Position numbers and translations under genes: made by a program. Source: an uncultured beta proteobacterium (lineage in GTDB: Bacteria > Pseudomonadota > Gammaproteobacteria > Burkholderiales > Burkholderiaceae_C). From it: a stretch of DNA of 64,000 nucleotides. The notes under the pieces are model-generated. The model ran no database searches and was not told the origin of the DNA. It was given only the letters and a program-made list of their open reading frames with translations. Positions 21,086 to 30,902 of this stretch are shown here, piece after piece (position 1 is the first letter of the stretch; every line of letters begins with the position of its first letter). The stretch lies in assembly GCA_903876735.1 (NCBI GenBank), contig CAIRAW010000067.1, forward strand, positions 45,161 through 109,160, in the 5' to 3' direction.

Positions 21086-23518
21086 ATGCAATTCCCTGAA
21101 TCCTGGCTGCGCGAATTCTGCAACCCACCGCTGTCAACCCAGCAACTGGCCGATACCCTCACCATGGCCGGGCTGGAAGTTGAAGAACTCACGTCCGTCG
21201 CCCCACCGTTCACCAAGATTGTTGTCGGTGAAATCAGGGAAGCGGTACAACACCCGAATGCCGATCGCCTGCGCGTGTGCCAGGTGGATGTAGGCCAGGC
21301 CGACTTGCTCAATATCGTATGCGGCGCGCCCAATGCGCGCGTTGGCATCAAGGTGCCCGTCGCCCTGGTCGGTGCCGAGTTGCCACCGGGCGAAGACGGC
21401 AAACCGTTCCTGATCAAGGTCGGCAAACTGCGTGGCGTCGAGAGTCAGGGCATGCTGTGTTCAGCACGCGAGTTGCAACTGTCGACCGACCATGGCGGGC
21501 TGCTTGAGCTCGCGGCCGACGCGCTGCTCGGTCAGGACATTCGCCAGCACCTGAACCTCGATGACACTTTGTTCACGCTCAAACTCACACCCAATCTGGC
21601 CCATTGCCTGAGCGTGTTCGGTGTTGCACGGGAAGTCGCAGCGCTGACGGGGTCGCCTTTGCTGACACCCGCGTTCCCTTCGGTCGAAGTTGGCAGCGCA
21701 GAGACGTTGCCGGTAAAAGTCGAGGCGCCGGATCTGTGCGGCCGTTTCTCCGGGCGCATTGTGCGCAACGTCAACACCCGCGCCAGCACGCCGCAATGGA
21801 TGGTCGATCGGTTGGCGCGCTGCGGTCAGCGCAGCGTTACGGCGCTGGTCGACATCTCGAACTACGTGATGTTCGAGTTCGGCCGACCTTCGCATATTTT
21901 CGATCTGGAGAAAATCCATGGCGGGCTGGAGGTGCGCTGGGGCAGGGTCGGCGAACAGCTCAAGTTACTCAATGGCACTACGGTCATGGTCGACGAAAAG
22001 GTCGGTGTCATTGCCGATGATCAGCAGGTCGAATCGCTCGCGGGCATCATGGGCGGCGACGCCACCGCAGTCGGTGACGACACGCAACATGTCTACGTCG
22101 AAGCCGCCTTCTGGTGGCCCAAGGCCATCGCCGGCCGCTCACGTCGATTCAATTTCTCAACCGATGCCGGTCACCGCTTCGAACGCGGCGTGGACCCGGG
22201 CCAGACGGTCGAGCACATCGAACGCATCACGCAACTGATCATCGACATCTGCGGCACCAGCAGCACAGCCTGTGGCCCGATCGATGACCTGCAGGTCAAT
22301 ATGCCGCCGGCCAACCCGGTCACCCTGCGCGTGGCGCGTGCCAGCAAGATCATCGGCATGCCACTGACGCAGGCCCGCTGCGCCGACGCCTTGGCGCGCC
22401 TGCAACTGCCGCTCACGCAAACCGAGGGCAGCATCACCGTGACGCCGCCTTCCTACCGCTTCGACCTGCAGATTGAAGAAGACCTGATCGAAGAAGTGGC
22501 GCGCATGGTCGGCTACAACGAGTTGCCGCAAACGCCGCCATTGGCGCCGGTGACGGCCAGAATCCGGGCCGAAGCGCAACTCAGTCCGTTTGCCTTGCGC
22601 CATGCCCTTGCGGGCCTGGGTTACCAGGAAACCATCAATTTCAGCTTTGTCGACGAGCGCTGGGAAAATGAACTGGCCGGCAACCCGAATCCGATCAAGT
22701 TGCTCAACCCGATTGCCAGCCAGATGAGCGTCATGCGCTCGTCCCTGCTGAGCTCGCTGTTACAGGTTCTGAAATTCAATCTGGACCGCAAGGCGCAGCG
22801 CGTGCGCGTCTTTGAACTCGGTCGCGTCTTCCTGCGCGATGCGTCGGTGCACAACAGCGACACCACGGTGGCCGGATTCCATCAACCGATGCGCGCCGCC
22901 GGCATGGTGTGCGGCGGTGCCGACACCCTGCAGTGGGGCCGCAAAGAGCAGGCTGTCGATTTCTTTGATGCCAAGGGCGACGTCGAAGCGCTGCTGGCAC
23001 CGCGCAAACCCGTCTTCGAGCCGGCACAACATCCGGCCATGCACCCGGGGCGCTGCGCGCGCGTGCTGCTCGATGGCATGGCCATCGGTTTCGTCGGTGA
23101 ACTGCATCCGAAGTGGCGTCAGACCTACGACCTGGCGCAGACACCTGTCATGTTTGAACTGGAACTCGATGCCGTGCTGCAACGCGGTGTACCGGCCTTC
23201 AAACCCGTTTCCAAACAACAGGCGGTGGAACGCGATATCGCCGTGCTGGTTGACGAAAAAATCAGCCATGCCGCCTTGCTGGCTGCGGTGTGGGCTGCAC
23301 CGACGCTTGGGCTGCTGCGCGACGCCGGTGTGTTCGACATCTATCGGCCGAAGTCGACCCAGGAAGCAGCCCTTGCTACCGTTTCCGAAAAGAGCATGGC
23401 GCTGCGACTGACACTCAACAGCGACGACGCCACCCTGACTGAAGAGCAGATCGACGCGGTGGTGCAAGCGGTAGTTTCTTCCTTGGTAAGCAAATTGGGT
23501 GCACGGCAACGCGCCTGA
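21086..23518 (+). CDS. pheT: Phenylalanine--tRNA ligase beta subunit
   Basis: MQFPESWLREFCNPPLSTQQLADTLTMAGLEVEEL; tRNA-binding, B5 and FDX-ACB domain sequence. Confidence 0.97.
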   Translation: MQFPESWLREFCNPPLSTQQLADTLTMAGLEVEELTSVAPPFTKIVVGEIREAVQHPNADRLRVCQVDVGQADLLNIVCGAPNARVGIKVPVALVGAELPPGEDGKPFLIKVGKLRGVESQGMLCSARELQLSTDHGGLLELAADALLGQDIRQHLNLDDTLFTLKLTPNLAHCLSVFGVAREVAALTGSPLLTPAFPSVEVGSAETLPVKVEAPDLCGRFSGRIVRNVNTRASTPQWMVDRLARCGQRSVTALVDISNYVMFEFGRPSHIFDLEKIHGGLEVRWGRVGEQLKLLNGTTVMVDEKVGVIADDQQVESLAGIMGGDATAVGDDTQHVYVEAAFWWPKAIAGRSRRFNFSTDAGHRFERGVDPGQTVEHIERITQLIIDICGTSSTACGPIDDLQVNMPPANPVTLRVARASKIIGMPLTQARCADALARLQLPLTQTEGSITVTPPSYRFDLQIEEDLIEEVARMVGYNELPQTPPLAPVTARIRAEAQLSPFALRHALAGLGYQETINFSFVDERWENELAGNPNPIKLLNPIASQMSVMRSSLLSSLLQVLKFNLDRKAQRVRVFELGRVFLRDASVHNSDTTVAGFHQPMRAAGMVCGGADTLQWGRKEQAVDFFDAKGDVEALLAPRKPVFEPAQHPAMHPGRCARVLLDGMAIGFVGELHPKWRQTYDLAQTPVMFELELDAVLQRGVPAFKPVSKQQAVERDIAVLVDEKISHAALLAAVWAAPTLGLLRDAGVFDIYRPKSTQEAALATVSEKSMALRLTLNSDDATLTEEQIDAVVQAVVSSLVSKLGARQRA

Positions 23519-23564
23519 ACCGTTACCATCGATACCAATCAGAATAAAGTGAAATGAGAATTCA

Positions 23565-23891
23565 ATGGACATTTCGGTTGAAAGTCTCGAAACCCCAGCA
23601 TTGACCAAAGCCCAGCTGGCTGAACTGCTGTTTGAGCAAATCGGGCTCAACAAGCGCGAGTCCAAGGACATGATCGATGCTTTTTTTGACCTCGTCTCAA
23701 GCAGCCTGGTCGAAGGCAAGGATGTCAAGATTTCAGGTTTTGGCAATTTCCAGATTCGCACCAAGGCGCCGCGCCCCGGCCGCAATCCGCGAACCGGTGA
23801 AGCCATTCCAATCCAGGCGCGCCGTGTTGTAACTTTTCACGCCAGCCACAAACTCAAAGAACAGATTCAGGACCAGGATCGTTCCGCCTGA
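23565..23891 (+). CDS. ihfA: Integration host factor subunit alpha
   Basis: HU/IHF signature [40 protein letters not shown]; follows pheT. Confidence 0.96.
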   Translation: MDISVESLETPALTKAQLAELLFEQIGLNKRESKDMIDAFFDLVSSSLVEGKDVKISGFGNFQIRTKAPRPGRNPRTGEAIPIQARRVVTFHASHKLKEQIQDQDRSA

Positions 23892-24003
23892 TCGCATAGT
23901 CAATCTTTTTTTGCCAATTGATGTGCTGTTTGCATTTGCGGCTTTACACGCTGCGGTGACTTAGAGTAATCTCGAAGCATCATCTCGTACGGCATTGATT
24001 TAA

Positions 24004-24453
24004 ATGGAGAAAGCTCTCCCTCCCATCCCCGCAAAGCGCTACTTCACCATCGGTGAAGTCGGCGACCTTTGTGGCGTGAAACCGCATGTGCTACGGTATT
24101 GGGAGCAGGAGTTCACGCAACTGCGGCCTATGAAGCGGCGCGGCAATCGGCGCTACTACCAGCACCACGAAGTGCTGATGATCCGCCGCATTCGCGATTT
24201 GCTCTACGACCAGGGTTTCACCATCAGCGGGGCGCGCAACAAGATGCAGGAAATTCTGCAAGCCGAGCGCGACAAGAAAAGAAATGGTGAGGTTCTGCTT
24301 GAGGGCGTCGACGTCATCGAACTGGCTGATGCGGATCTGGACGACACACAAGATGAACCGGACGACGAGGGTGATGACGATGTTTCAGGCCGTTTGCTGC
24401 TGGTTCGACGTGAACTGTTTGAAATTCGCGACCTGCTGTCGCTCTCGCACTGA
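24004..24453 (+). CDS. MerR-family transcriptional regulator
   Basis: YFTIGEVGDLCGVKPHVLRYWEQEFTQLRPMKRRGNRRYYQ; usual neighbour of ihfA. Confidence 0.93.
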   Translation: MEKALPPIPAKRYFTIGEVGDLCGVKPHVLRYWEQEFTQLRPMKRRGNRRYYQHHEVLMIRRIRDLLYDQGFTISGARNKMQEILQAERDKKRNGEVLLEGVDVIELADADLDDTQDEPDDEGDDDVSGRLLLVRRELFEIRDLLSLSH

Positions 24454-24473
24454 GAACCGGGCGGTCTAGCGTT

Positions 24474-24479
24474 TATAAT
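24474..24479 (+). promoter_or_regulatory. Candidate -10 box (TATAAT) for tRNA-Pro
   Basis: Exact TATAAT 11 nt upstream of mature tRNA 5' end; -35 weak. Confidence 0.5.
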
Positions 24480-24490
24480 CGTGCTCAGTT

Positions 24491-24567
24491 CGGTGTGTGG
24501 CGCAGCCTGGTAGCGCACTTGCATGGGGTGCAAGGGGTCGAAGGTTCGAATCCTTTCACACCGACCA
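24491..24567 (+). tRNA. tRNA-Pro (anticodon GGG)
   Basis: Acceptor stem CGGTGTG/CACACCG, anticodon stem CTTGC/GCAAG with loop ATGGGGT, T-loop GGTTCGAATCC, encoded CCA. Confidence 0.95.
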
Positions 24568-24576
24568 ATGTATACG

Positions 24577-24609
24577 GGGGTCAGCAGACAAAGTTTGCTG
24601 ACCCCTTTG
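24577..24609 (+). terminator. Terminator hairpin after tRNA-Pro
   Basis: GGGGTCAGCA-gacaaagtt-TGCTGACCCC then TTTG. Confidence 0.75.
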
Positions 24610-24673
24610 TCATGGATGGGCCGATTACGCTGCGGCGAATCACATTGACGAACTCAACACATTCAAATTCAGC

Positions 24674-26119
24674 ATGAAATCTCATATTGGCTTGATCGGC
24701 ATTGGCGTCATGGGCGAAAACCTGGTCCTCAACATGGAGAGCAAGGGCTTTCGCGTTTCCGTTTTTGACCAGTCCGGTGCCCGACTTGATCAGTTCGGCA
24801 GCACCAGAGCAGCGGGCAAGCGCATCCAGTGCTGCCATTCGGTCCAGGCGCTGATCGACTCCCTGGCGCTACCGCGCAAGATCATGCTGATGGTTCCGGC
24901 GGGACAGGCGGTTGACGACGTGATAGCGCTACTGCTGCCACTCCTGGAGAACGGCGACATCGTCATCGACGGTGGAAACTCGCATTTCCCCGACACAAGC
25001 CGCAGAGTGCAAATGTTGGAGGACCGAGGCCTGCTGTACGTCGGTGTCGGAGTTTCCGGAGGCGAGGAGGGTGCCTTGCTCGGGCCTTCGCTGATGCCGG
25101 GTGGCTCCGCCGCCGCGTGGGACAGCGTCAAGCCGATCTTCCAGGCCATCGCCGCCAAAGTCGATGGTGTCGCCTGTTGCGAATGGATCGGCGAAGAAGG
25201 CGCCGGTCACTTCGTCAAGATGGTTCACAACGGCATCGAGTACGGCGACATGCAACTGATCTGTGAGGTCTACGATGTGATGCGAAAGCTGTTGGGCATG
25301 ACGGCCGCCGAAATGCATGAGGTGTTCAAGGTCTGGAGCGAGAGCGAACTCAAGAGTTACCTGATCGAAATCACCCGCGACATACTGGCCGTCCGGGACG
25401 AGGACGGACTGCCTCTGCTTGACCGGATTCTGGATAAGGCCGGGCAAAAGGGTACCGGCAAATGGGCCGTCACGACTGCGCTTGATGTTGCCGTTCCGCT
25501 GACCCTCATCACGGAGTCGGTCTTTGCCCGCGTGCTCTCGGCCATGAAGGACGAGCGCCTGGTGGCATCCGCCCTGTTGCCCGGTCCGGTGCCGGAATTT
25601 TCTGCCGACAGAAGGGCGTTTATCGATGCGCTTGGCAAGGCCTTGTACGCCGCAAAACTTATTTCCTACACGCAGGGCTACCAGTTGATGCAAGCCGCGG
25701 GCAAGGCGTTTTCCTGGAACCTGAACTACGGCGGCATTGCGTCAATCTGGCGCGGCGGCTGCATCATCCGATCGGTTTTTCTGGGGCGAATCCAGGCGGC
25801 TTTTGCGCGCAAGCCCGATCTGGACAACCTGCTGCTCGATCCGTTCTTCCGGGAATCCATTGGCAGCACGCAGCAGGGCTTGCGCCATGTGCTGACGCAG
25901 GCCATTGGCAATGGCATCCCGGTGCCGGCTTTGTCCTCGGCGCTGGCCTATTACGATGGCTACCGCTGCGCGAACCTGCCAGCCAACCTGTTACAGGCAC
26001 AACGCGATTTCTTCGGCGCGCATCAATACGAGCGGACCGACAAGGCGCGCGGTACCTATTTCCACACCAATTGGACCGGGCGCGGTGGCGATACCGCGTC
26101 AAGCCTGTATTCGGTCTGA
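24674..26119 (+). CDS. gnd: 6-phosphogluconate dehydrogenase, NADP-dependent decarboxylating
   Basis: IGLIGIGVMGENLVLNMESKGF, DGGNSHFPDT, GVGVSGGEEGALLGPSLMPGG, C-terminal THFHTNWTGRGG-like motif. Confidence 0.95.
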   Translation: MKSHIGLIGIGVMGENLVLNMESKGFRVSVFDQSGARLDQFGSTRAAGKRIQCCHSVQALIDSLALPRKIMLMVPAGQAVDDVIALLLPLLENGDIVIDGGNSHFPDTSRRVQMLEDRGLLYVGVGVSGGEEGALLGPSLMPGGSAAAWDSVKPIFQAIAAKVDGVACCEWIGEEGAGHFVKMVHNGIEYGDMQLICEVYDVMRKLLGMTAAEMHEVFKVWSESELKSYLIEITRDILAVRDEDGLPLLDRILDKAGQKGTGKWAVTTALDVAVPLTLITESVFARVLSAMKDERLVASALLPGPVPEFSADRRAFIDALGKALYAAKLISYTQGYQLMQAAGKAFSWNLNYGGIASIWRGGCIIRSVFLGRIQAAFARKPDLDNLLLDPFFRESIGSTQQGLRHVLTQAIGNGIPVPALSSALAYYDGYRCANLPANLLQAQRDFFGAHQYERTDKARGTYFHTNWTGRGGDTASSLYSV

Positions 26120-26122
26120 GGT

Positions 26123-26341
26123 GTGAAGCCCGAAGACCTGCAACTGCTGGTGACGCGCACCATGCCATTTGGCAAATACAAGGGGCGTTGCATTGCCGAT
26201 TTACCCGGCAACTACCTGAGCTGGTTTGCGCGCGAAGGCGTGCCCAAGGGCGAGATCGGGCGCTTGCTGGCCCTGATGCACGAGATCGACCACAACGGCT
26301 TGTCGGATCTGCTCAAGCCCCTGCGGGCCAGCAAAAACTAG
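26123..26341 (+). CDS. DUF3820-family small protein
   Basis: MPFGKYKGRCIADLPGNYLSWFAREG matches the family pattern. Confidence 0.75.
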   Translation: MKPEDLQLLVTRTMPFGKYKGRCIADLPGNYLSWFAREGVPKGEIGRLLALMHEIDHNGLSDLLKPLRASKN

Positions 26342-26387
26342 CCGGACTGTCGCGCACATCCCCAGCCCGGCTTGCGATCCCGTGCGG

Positions 26388-29300
26388 CTAGTTGCGGCGC
26401 AAGTCGAGCGTGAACGGAAACTCGCGGCTGGCCGCCACGTGGATCGTGGCCGGGGGCACGACCAACTTGCCCGGCGTGTGGCCCATGGCCGCAAAGCGCG
26501 ACATGCGCCGGCTTTCCGCTTCGTAGGCATTGACCGGAAAGGTATCGGGGTTCAGGCCGCCCGGATGCGCCACGTGGTACTGGCAGCCGCCGAGTGAACG
26601 CTTCATCCAGGTGTCGACGATGTCAAAGGTCAACGGCGTGTGGATGCCGATGCCCGGATGCAGCGCCGACGGCGGGTTCCAGGCCTTGTAGCGCACACCT
26701 GTGGCGAATTCGCCAATGGTGCCAGTCGATTGCAGGGGCAAGGCGCGGCCGTTGCAGGTGACCACATAGCGGCTCTCATTCAGTCCCGTCACATGGACTT
26801 CAATGCGCTCGAGCGACGAGTCCACATAGCGGGCCGTGCCGCCGGGTGCGCCTTCCTCGCCCATCACGTGCCAGGGCTCCAGCGCGTTGCGCAGGGTCAG
26901 CTCGACACCGGCCGACTGGACCGAGCCCACGATCGGGAAACGGAACTCGTAGTGCGGGGCAAACCAGCTGCTATCGAAAGCGTAACCGGCGCCGCGCATC
27001 TCGGCCATCACATCGTCGAAATCCATCTTGATGAAGGTCGGCAGCAGGAAGCGGTCATGCAACTCGGTACCCCAGCGTGTTGCCGGCGCCTTGTACGGCG
27101 TCTTCCAGAAACGGGACACCAGAGCACGCAGCAACAGTTGCTGCACCACGCTCATGCGGGGGTGCGGCGGCATCTCGAAAGCGCGCAGTTCCAGCAGGCC
27201 CAGGCGTCCGGTGGCCGAGTCTGGCGAGTACATCTTGTCGATGGAAAACTCGCTGCGGTGCGTGTTGCCGGTGGCGTCGATCAGGATGTTGCGCAGCGTG
27301 CGGTCTACCAGCCAGGGCGGCATGCTCTGGCCGTGCAGTTCACGGTTTTTGTAAATCTGCTCGATGGCAATTTCAAGCTCGTAGAGCTGGTCATTGCGCG
27401 CCTCGTCAACGCGCGGCGCCTGGCTCGTGGGGCCGACAAACATGCCGCTGAACAGGTAGCTCAGACTCGGATGGTTGTGCCAAAACAGCAGCAGGCTGGC
27501 CAGCAGTTCGGGCTTGCGCAGGAACGGGCTGTCGGCTGGCGTGGCGCCGCCCATCACAAAGTGGTTGCCGCCACCGGTTCCGGTGTGTCGGCCGTCCTTC
27601 ATGAACTTCTCGGCCGACAGGCGCGACTCGAACGCCACGTCGTACAGGAACTCGGTATTGCGCACCAGATCGCCCCAGTTCGTCACCGGGTGGATGTTGA
27701 CCTCAATGACGCCGGGGTCGGGTGTGACCTGCAGCAGCTTCAGGCGCGGGTCGCGCGGTGGCGGATAGCCTTCGAGCACCAACTGCACGCCCAGTTCCTT
27801 TGCCGTGGCTTCAATGGCGCCGAGCAGATCGAGGTAGTCTTCGAGGCGCTCGAGTGGCGGCATGAAGATGTAGAGCACGCCGGACTTCTTGCCGACCGCC
27901 TCGGCCTTGGGCCCGCTGGCGCGACGCGGGTCGCGCACTTCGACGCACAGGGCGGTGCGCGTGATCCAGTGGGCCGACTCCTTTTGTTTCGGCACGCGGG
28001 CAAACCCGGCTGGCTCGGTCTGCAGCGTGCTTTGCGCGCTAGCGGCCGCTGAACTGGCGGCCAAGGCCGCAGCGCCGCCCGGGGCACTCTGAAATTTACG
28101 CGTTGCTTCAGCCGCGGGCCCGCTGCCCGAAAGATAAGGCGTTGCGCCTTTCGCGCCGCTGGCGTGCACAGCGCTTGTATAGCGTGCCGCCATCGCAGCG
28201 TGAGCGGGCAACTCGGAACGGGGCGCGCTGGGATCCTGCTCCAGCAGGTAAGGGTAGTCGCTCTTGCTGACCCAGGGCAAAGAGTCCAGCGGCAGGCGCA
28301 AACCCATGGGTGAATCACCCGGCATGAGGTACATGCGCTCGTCGCGCAGGAACCAGGAGCCGGTTGTCCAGCCAGCGCCAGCCCCATCCGTCTTTTCCGC
28401 CACTTTCACCGGCAACACATAGCCGACCACGCTATCGAGCTTCTGCTCGAAGACACGGCGCAGGCGCGCGCGTTCCATCTCGTCGTCGAGCTTGGAGTTG
28501 AACGGGTCGACGTTGACCGGCAGGCGGCGTTCGCGCCACAGGTAGTACCAGACATCTTCGTAGGCGCCCTGCATGAATTTGTCGGTGACGCCTAGCTTGG
28601 CCGCCAGCGCTTGCGTGAAACGCCGCGCGTCCTCGCTCGTGTAGTGCGTCGGCACGCGCTCGTCGGTGAACAGCGCGGGGTCACTCCAGACGGGTTGCCC
28701 GTCGGCGCGCCAGTAGATGTTCAAAGCCCAGCGCGGCAATTGTTCCCCGGGGTACCACTTGCCCTGACCGAAGTGCAGAAACCCACCTTCACCGTATTCG
28801 GCGCGCAGCTTATGCACCAATTCGGTGGCGAAACCACGCTTGGTTGGACCCAGCGCTTCGGTGTTCCATTCCGGTGCGTCGCGGTCATCAACCGCCACAA
28901 AAGTGGGCTCGCCACCCATCGTCAGGCGTACGTCACCAGCCAGCAATTCCTTGTCCACTGCGGCGCCGAGTGTCATAACATCGGCCCATTGCTCTTCGCT
29001 GTAGGGTTTGGTCACGCGTGGCGATTCGTAGATTCGAGTCACCGCCATGTGGTGCGCAAACTCGACCTCGCATTTGTCCATGCCGCCCTCGATTGGTGCG
29101 GCACCGGAAGGCTGCGGCGTGCAGGCCAGCGGAATGTGACCTTCACCTGCCAGAAGTCCGGAGGTGGCGTCCAGCCCGACCCAGCCAGCGCCCGGCAGGT
29201 AAACCTCGCACCAGGCGTGCAGGTCGGTGAAGTCAACCTCGGTTCCGCTCGGACCGTCCAGCGATTTCACGTCGGGCTTCAACTGAATCAGGTAGCCCGA

Positions 29301-29903
29301 GACAAAACGAGCCGCCAGACCGCAATGGCGCAGCAGTTGCACCAGCAGCCAGGCCGAATCACGGCAGGAGCCGGAGCCAAGCTTGAGGGTCTCGTCGGGC
29401 GTCTGCACGCCAGGTTCCATGCGGATCAGGTAGCTGATGTCCTTGTGCACCATGGTGTTGACATCGACCAGAAAATCGATGGTGCGGCGCTTGCTGCGGT
29501 CAATGCGCGCCAGGCAGGCCTTGAGTCGTTTGCTCAAGTGTTCGGTCGCCAGGTAAGGCGCCAGTTCCTGCTTGAGCAGGGCTTCGTACTTGAACGGGAA
29601 TTTTTCAGCGGCTGGTTCGAGGAAAAAATCGAAGGGGTTGAAAACCGCCATCTCGACCACGAGGTCCACCGTGACTTTGAACTCGCGCGTTTTTTTCTCG
29701 AACACCAACCGTGCCTGGTAGTTGGCAAAGGGGTCCTGCTGCCAGTTGAGGTAATGATCGGCCGGCTCGATCGTGAGCGAGTACGAAATGATCTTGCTGC
29801 GGCAATGGGGCGCCGGGCGCAGACGAATCACCTGCGGGCCGAGATTGACCAGGCGGTCGTATTTGTAATGGGTTACGTGGTTCAGCGCGGCGTGGATGGA
29901 CAT
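26388..29903 (-). CDS. Large transglutaminase-like protein with DUF2126 domain
   Basis: N-terminal transglutaminase core (GSCRDSAWLLVQLLRHCGLAARFVSGY, DLHAWCEVYLPGAGWVGLD); long C-terminal GGGNHFVMGGATPADSPFLR region; start at MSIHAALNHVTHY. Confidence 0.85.
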   Translation of the reverse strand: MSIHAALNHVTHYKYDRLVNLGPQVIRLRPAPHCRSKIISYSLTIEPADHYLNWQQDPFANYQARLVFEKKTREFKVTVDLVVEMAVFNPFDFFLEPAAEKFPFKYEALLKQELAPYLATEHLSKRLKACLARIDRSKRRTIDFLVDVNTMVHKDISYLIRMEPGVQTPDETLKLGSGSCRDSAWLLVQLLRHCGLAARFVSGYLIQLKPDVKSLDGPSGTEVDFTDLHAWCEVYLPGAGWVGLDATSGLLAGEGHIPLACTPQPSGAAPIEGGMDKCEVEFAHHMAVTRIYESPRVTKPYSEEQWADVMTLGAAVDKELLAGDVRLTMGGEPTFVAVDDRDAPEWNTEALGPTKRGFATELVHKLRAEYGEGGFLHFGQGKWYPGEQLPRWALNIYWRADGQPVWSDPALFTDERVPTHYTSEDARRFTQALAAKLGVTDKFMQGAYEDVWYYLWRERRLPVNVDPFNSKLDDEMERARLRRVFEQKLDSVVGYVLPVKVAEKTDGAGAGWTTGSWFLRDERMYLMPGDSPMGLRLPLDSLPWVSKSDYPYLLEQDPSAPRSELPAHAAMAARYTSAVHASGAKGATPYLSGSGPAAEATRKFQSAPGGAAALAASSAAASAQSTLQTEPAGFARVPKQKESAHWITRTALCVEVRDPRRASGPKAEAVGKKSGVLYIFMPPLERLEDYLDLLGAIEATAKELGVQLVLEGYPPPRDPRLKLLQVTPDPGVIEVNIHPVTNWGDLVRNTEFLYDVAFESRLSAEKFMKDGRHTGTGGGNHFVMGGATPADSPFLRKPELLASLLLFWHNHPSLSYLFSGMFVGPTSQAPRVDEARNDQLYELEIAIEQIYKNRELHGQSMPPWLVDRTLRNILIDATGNTHRSEFSIDKMYSPDSATGRLGLLELRAFEMPPHPRMSVVQQLLLRALVSRFWKTPYKAPATRWGTELHDRFLLPTFIKMDFDDVMAEMRGAGYAFDSSWFAPHYEFRFPIVGSVQSAGVELTLRNALEPWHVMGEEGAPGGTARYVDSSLERIEVHVTGLNESRYVVTCNGRALPLQSTGTIGEFATGVRYKAWNPPSALHPGIGIHTPLTFDIVDTWMKRSLGGCQYHVAHPGGLNPDTFPVNAYEAESRRMSRFAAMGHTPGKLVVPPATIHVAASREFPFTLDLRRN

Positions 29904-30013
29904 GTTCTGACTTTTTAGAGAGGGAGCAAGGGCTTGCCTTAAACGAATACTAGCAATGTTGGTGCCATTGGATTTTCCGGGGTACGATAAAAGCACGCCC
30001 ATGAACCCGAACT

Positions 30014-30889
30014 GTGACCGCCATGACTGACTCGCAACGCCAGGATTTTCGCTTCTTTCACCGCCTTCGGGTGCGATGGGTCGAAGTTGACCTGCAGAAA
30101 ATCGTGTTTAACGCGCATTACCTGATGTACTTCGACACCGCGATCGCCGATTACTGGCGCGCCCTGGCCTTGCCTTACGAGAGCACCATGCTGGCCTTAG
30201 GCGGCGACCTCTACGTCAAAAAGGCCAGCATCGAATACCACGGCTCGGCCACCCTGGACGATCAGATCGACGTGGCGCTCAAGTGCAGCCGTATTGGCAA
30301 CTCATCCTTTTGCTTCACGGGCGCGATCTTTCGCGGCGAGAAACAACTGATCAGTTGCGAGCTGATTTACGTATTTGCCGACCCTGCGACGCAGACCTCG
30401 AAACCGTTGCCCGATGCCCTGCGCCAGATCATGCTGGGCTACGAGGCCTGGCAGCCGATGGCGCGGCTTGAAACCGGCAACTGGCAGCACCTTGGCGCGC
30501 CCGCGCGCCAGCTGCGCGCCGACGTCTTTCACGACGAACAAGGGATTGCCGCCGAGCTGACCTGCGATGCCGCCGACGAGTTCGCCGTGCACGTGCTGGC
30601 GCGTAACTGGCTCGGTGTGCCGGTAGCCACCGGACGCCTGTTGCAACAGGCGCCGGGGATTGGAAGAATCGGTCGCATGGCCGTCAGCCGGGTGCTGCGC
30701 GGCTCCAACCTGGGTCGAGACGTGTTGCGCAGCCTGATGCAGACCGCGAAAGAGCGTGGTGACCATGAAGTGGTTCTGCACGCACAGCGCACGGCTGAAG
30801 GCTTTTATGCGCGCCTTGGCTTTGTGCAGCGGGGCGAACCATTCGAAGAAGCCGGCATCGTGCACATCGAGATGGCGCACGCGCTCTAA
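30014..30889 (+). CDS. Fusion of hotdog acyl-CoA thioesterase (YbgC-like) and GNAT N-acetyltransferase
   Basis: N-terminus RVRWVEVDLQKIVFNAHYLMYFDTAIADYWRAL (hotdog); C-terminus LRADVFHDEQGIAAEL...IGRMAVSRVLRGSNLGRDVLRSLMQTAKERGDHEVVLHAQRTAEGFYARLGF (GNAT). Confidence 0.85.
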   Translation: MTAMTDSQRQDFRFFHRLRVRWVEVDLQKIVFNAHYLMYFDTAIADYWRALALPYESTMLALGGDLYVKKASIEYHGSATLDDQIDVALKCSRIGNSSFCFTGAIFRGEKQLISCELIYVFADPATQTSKPLPDALRQIMLGYEAWQPMARLETGNWQHLGAPARQLRADVFHDEQGIAAELTCDAADEFAVHVLARNWLGVPVATGRLLQQAPGIGRIGRMAVSRVLRGSNLGRDVLRSLMQTAKERGDHEVVLHAQRTAEGFYARLGFVQRGEPFEEAGIVHIEMAHAL

Positions 30890-30902
30890 AAAATCGGCTT
30901 GA

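Noticed and set aside
24491-24609. tRNA-Pro as integration site of a genomic island
   Set aside because: No integrase, no duplicated tRNA 3' end and only core genes around; the following hairpin is a normal terminator.
26640-28052. 470-aa plus-strand ORF opposite the transglutaminase/DUF2126 gene
   Set aside because: Shadow ORF; the opposite strand carries the conserved protein.
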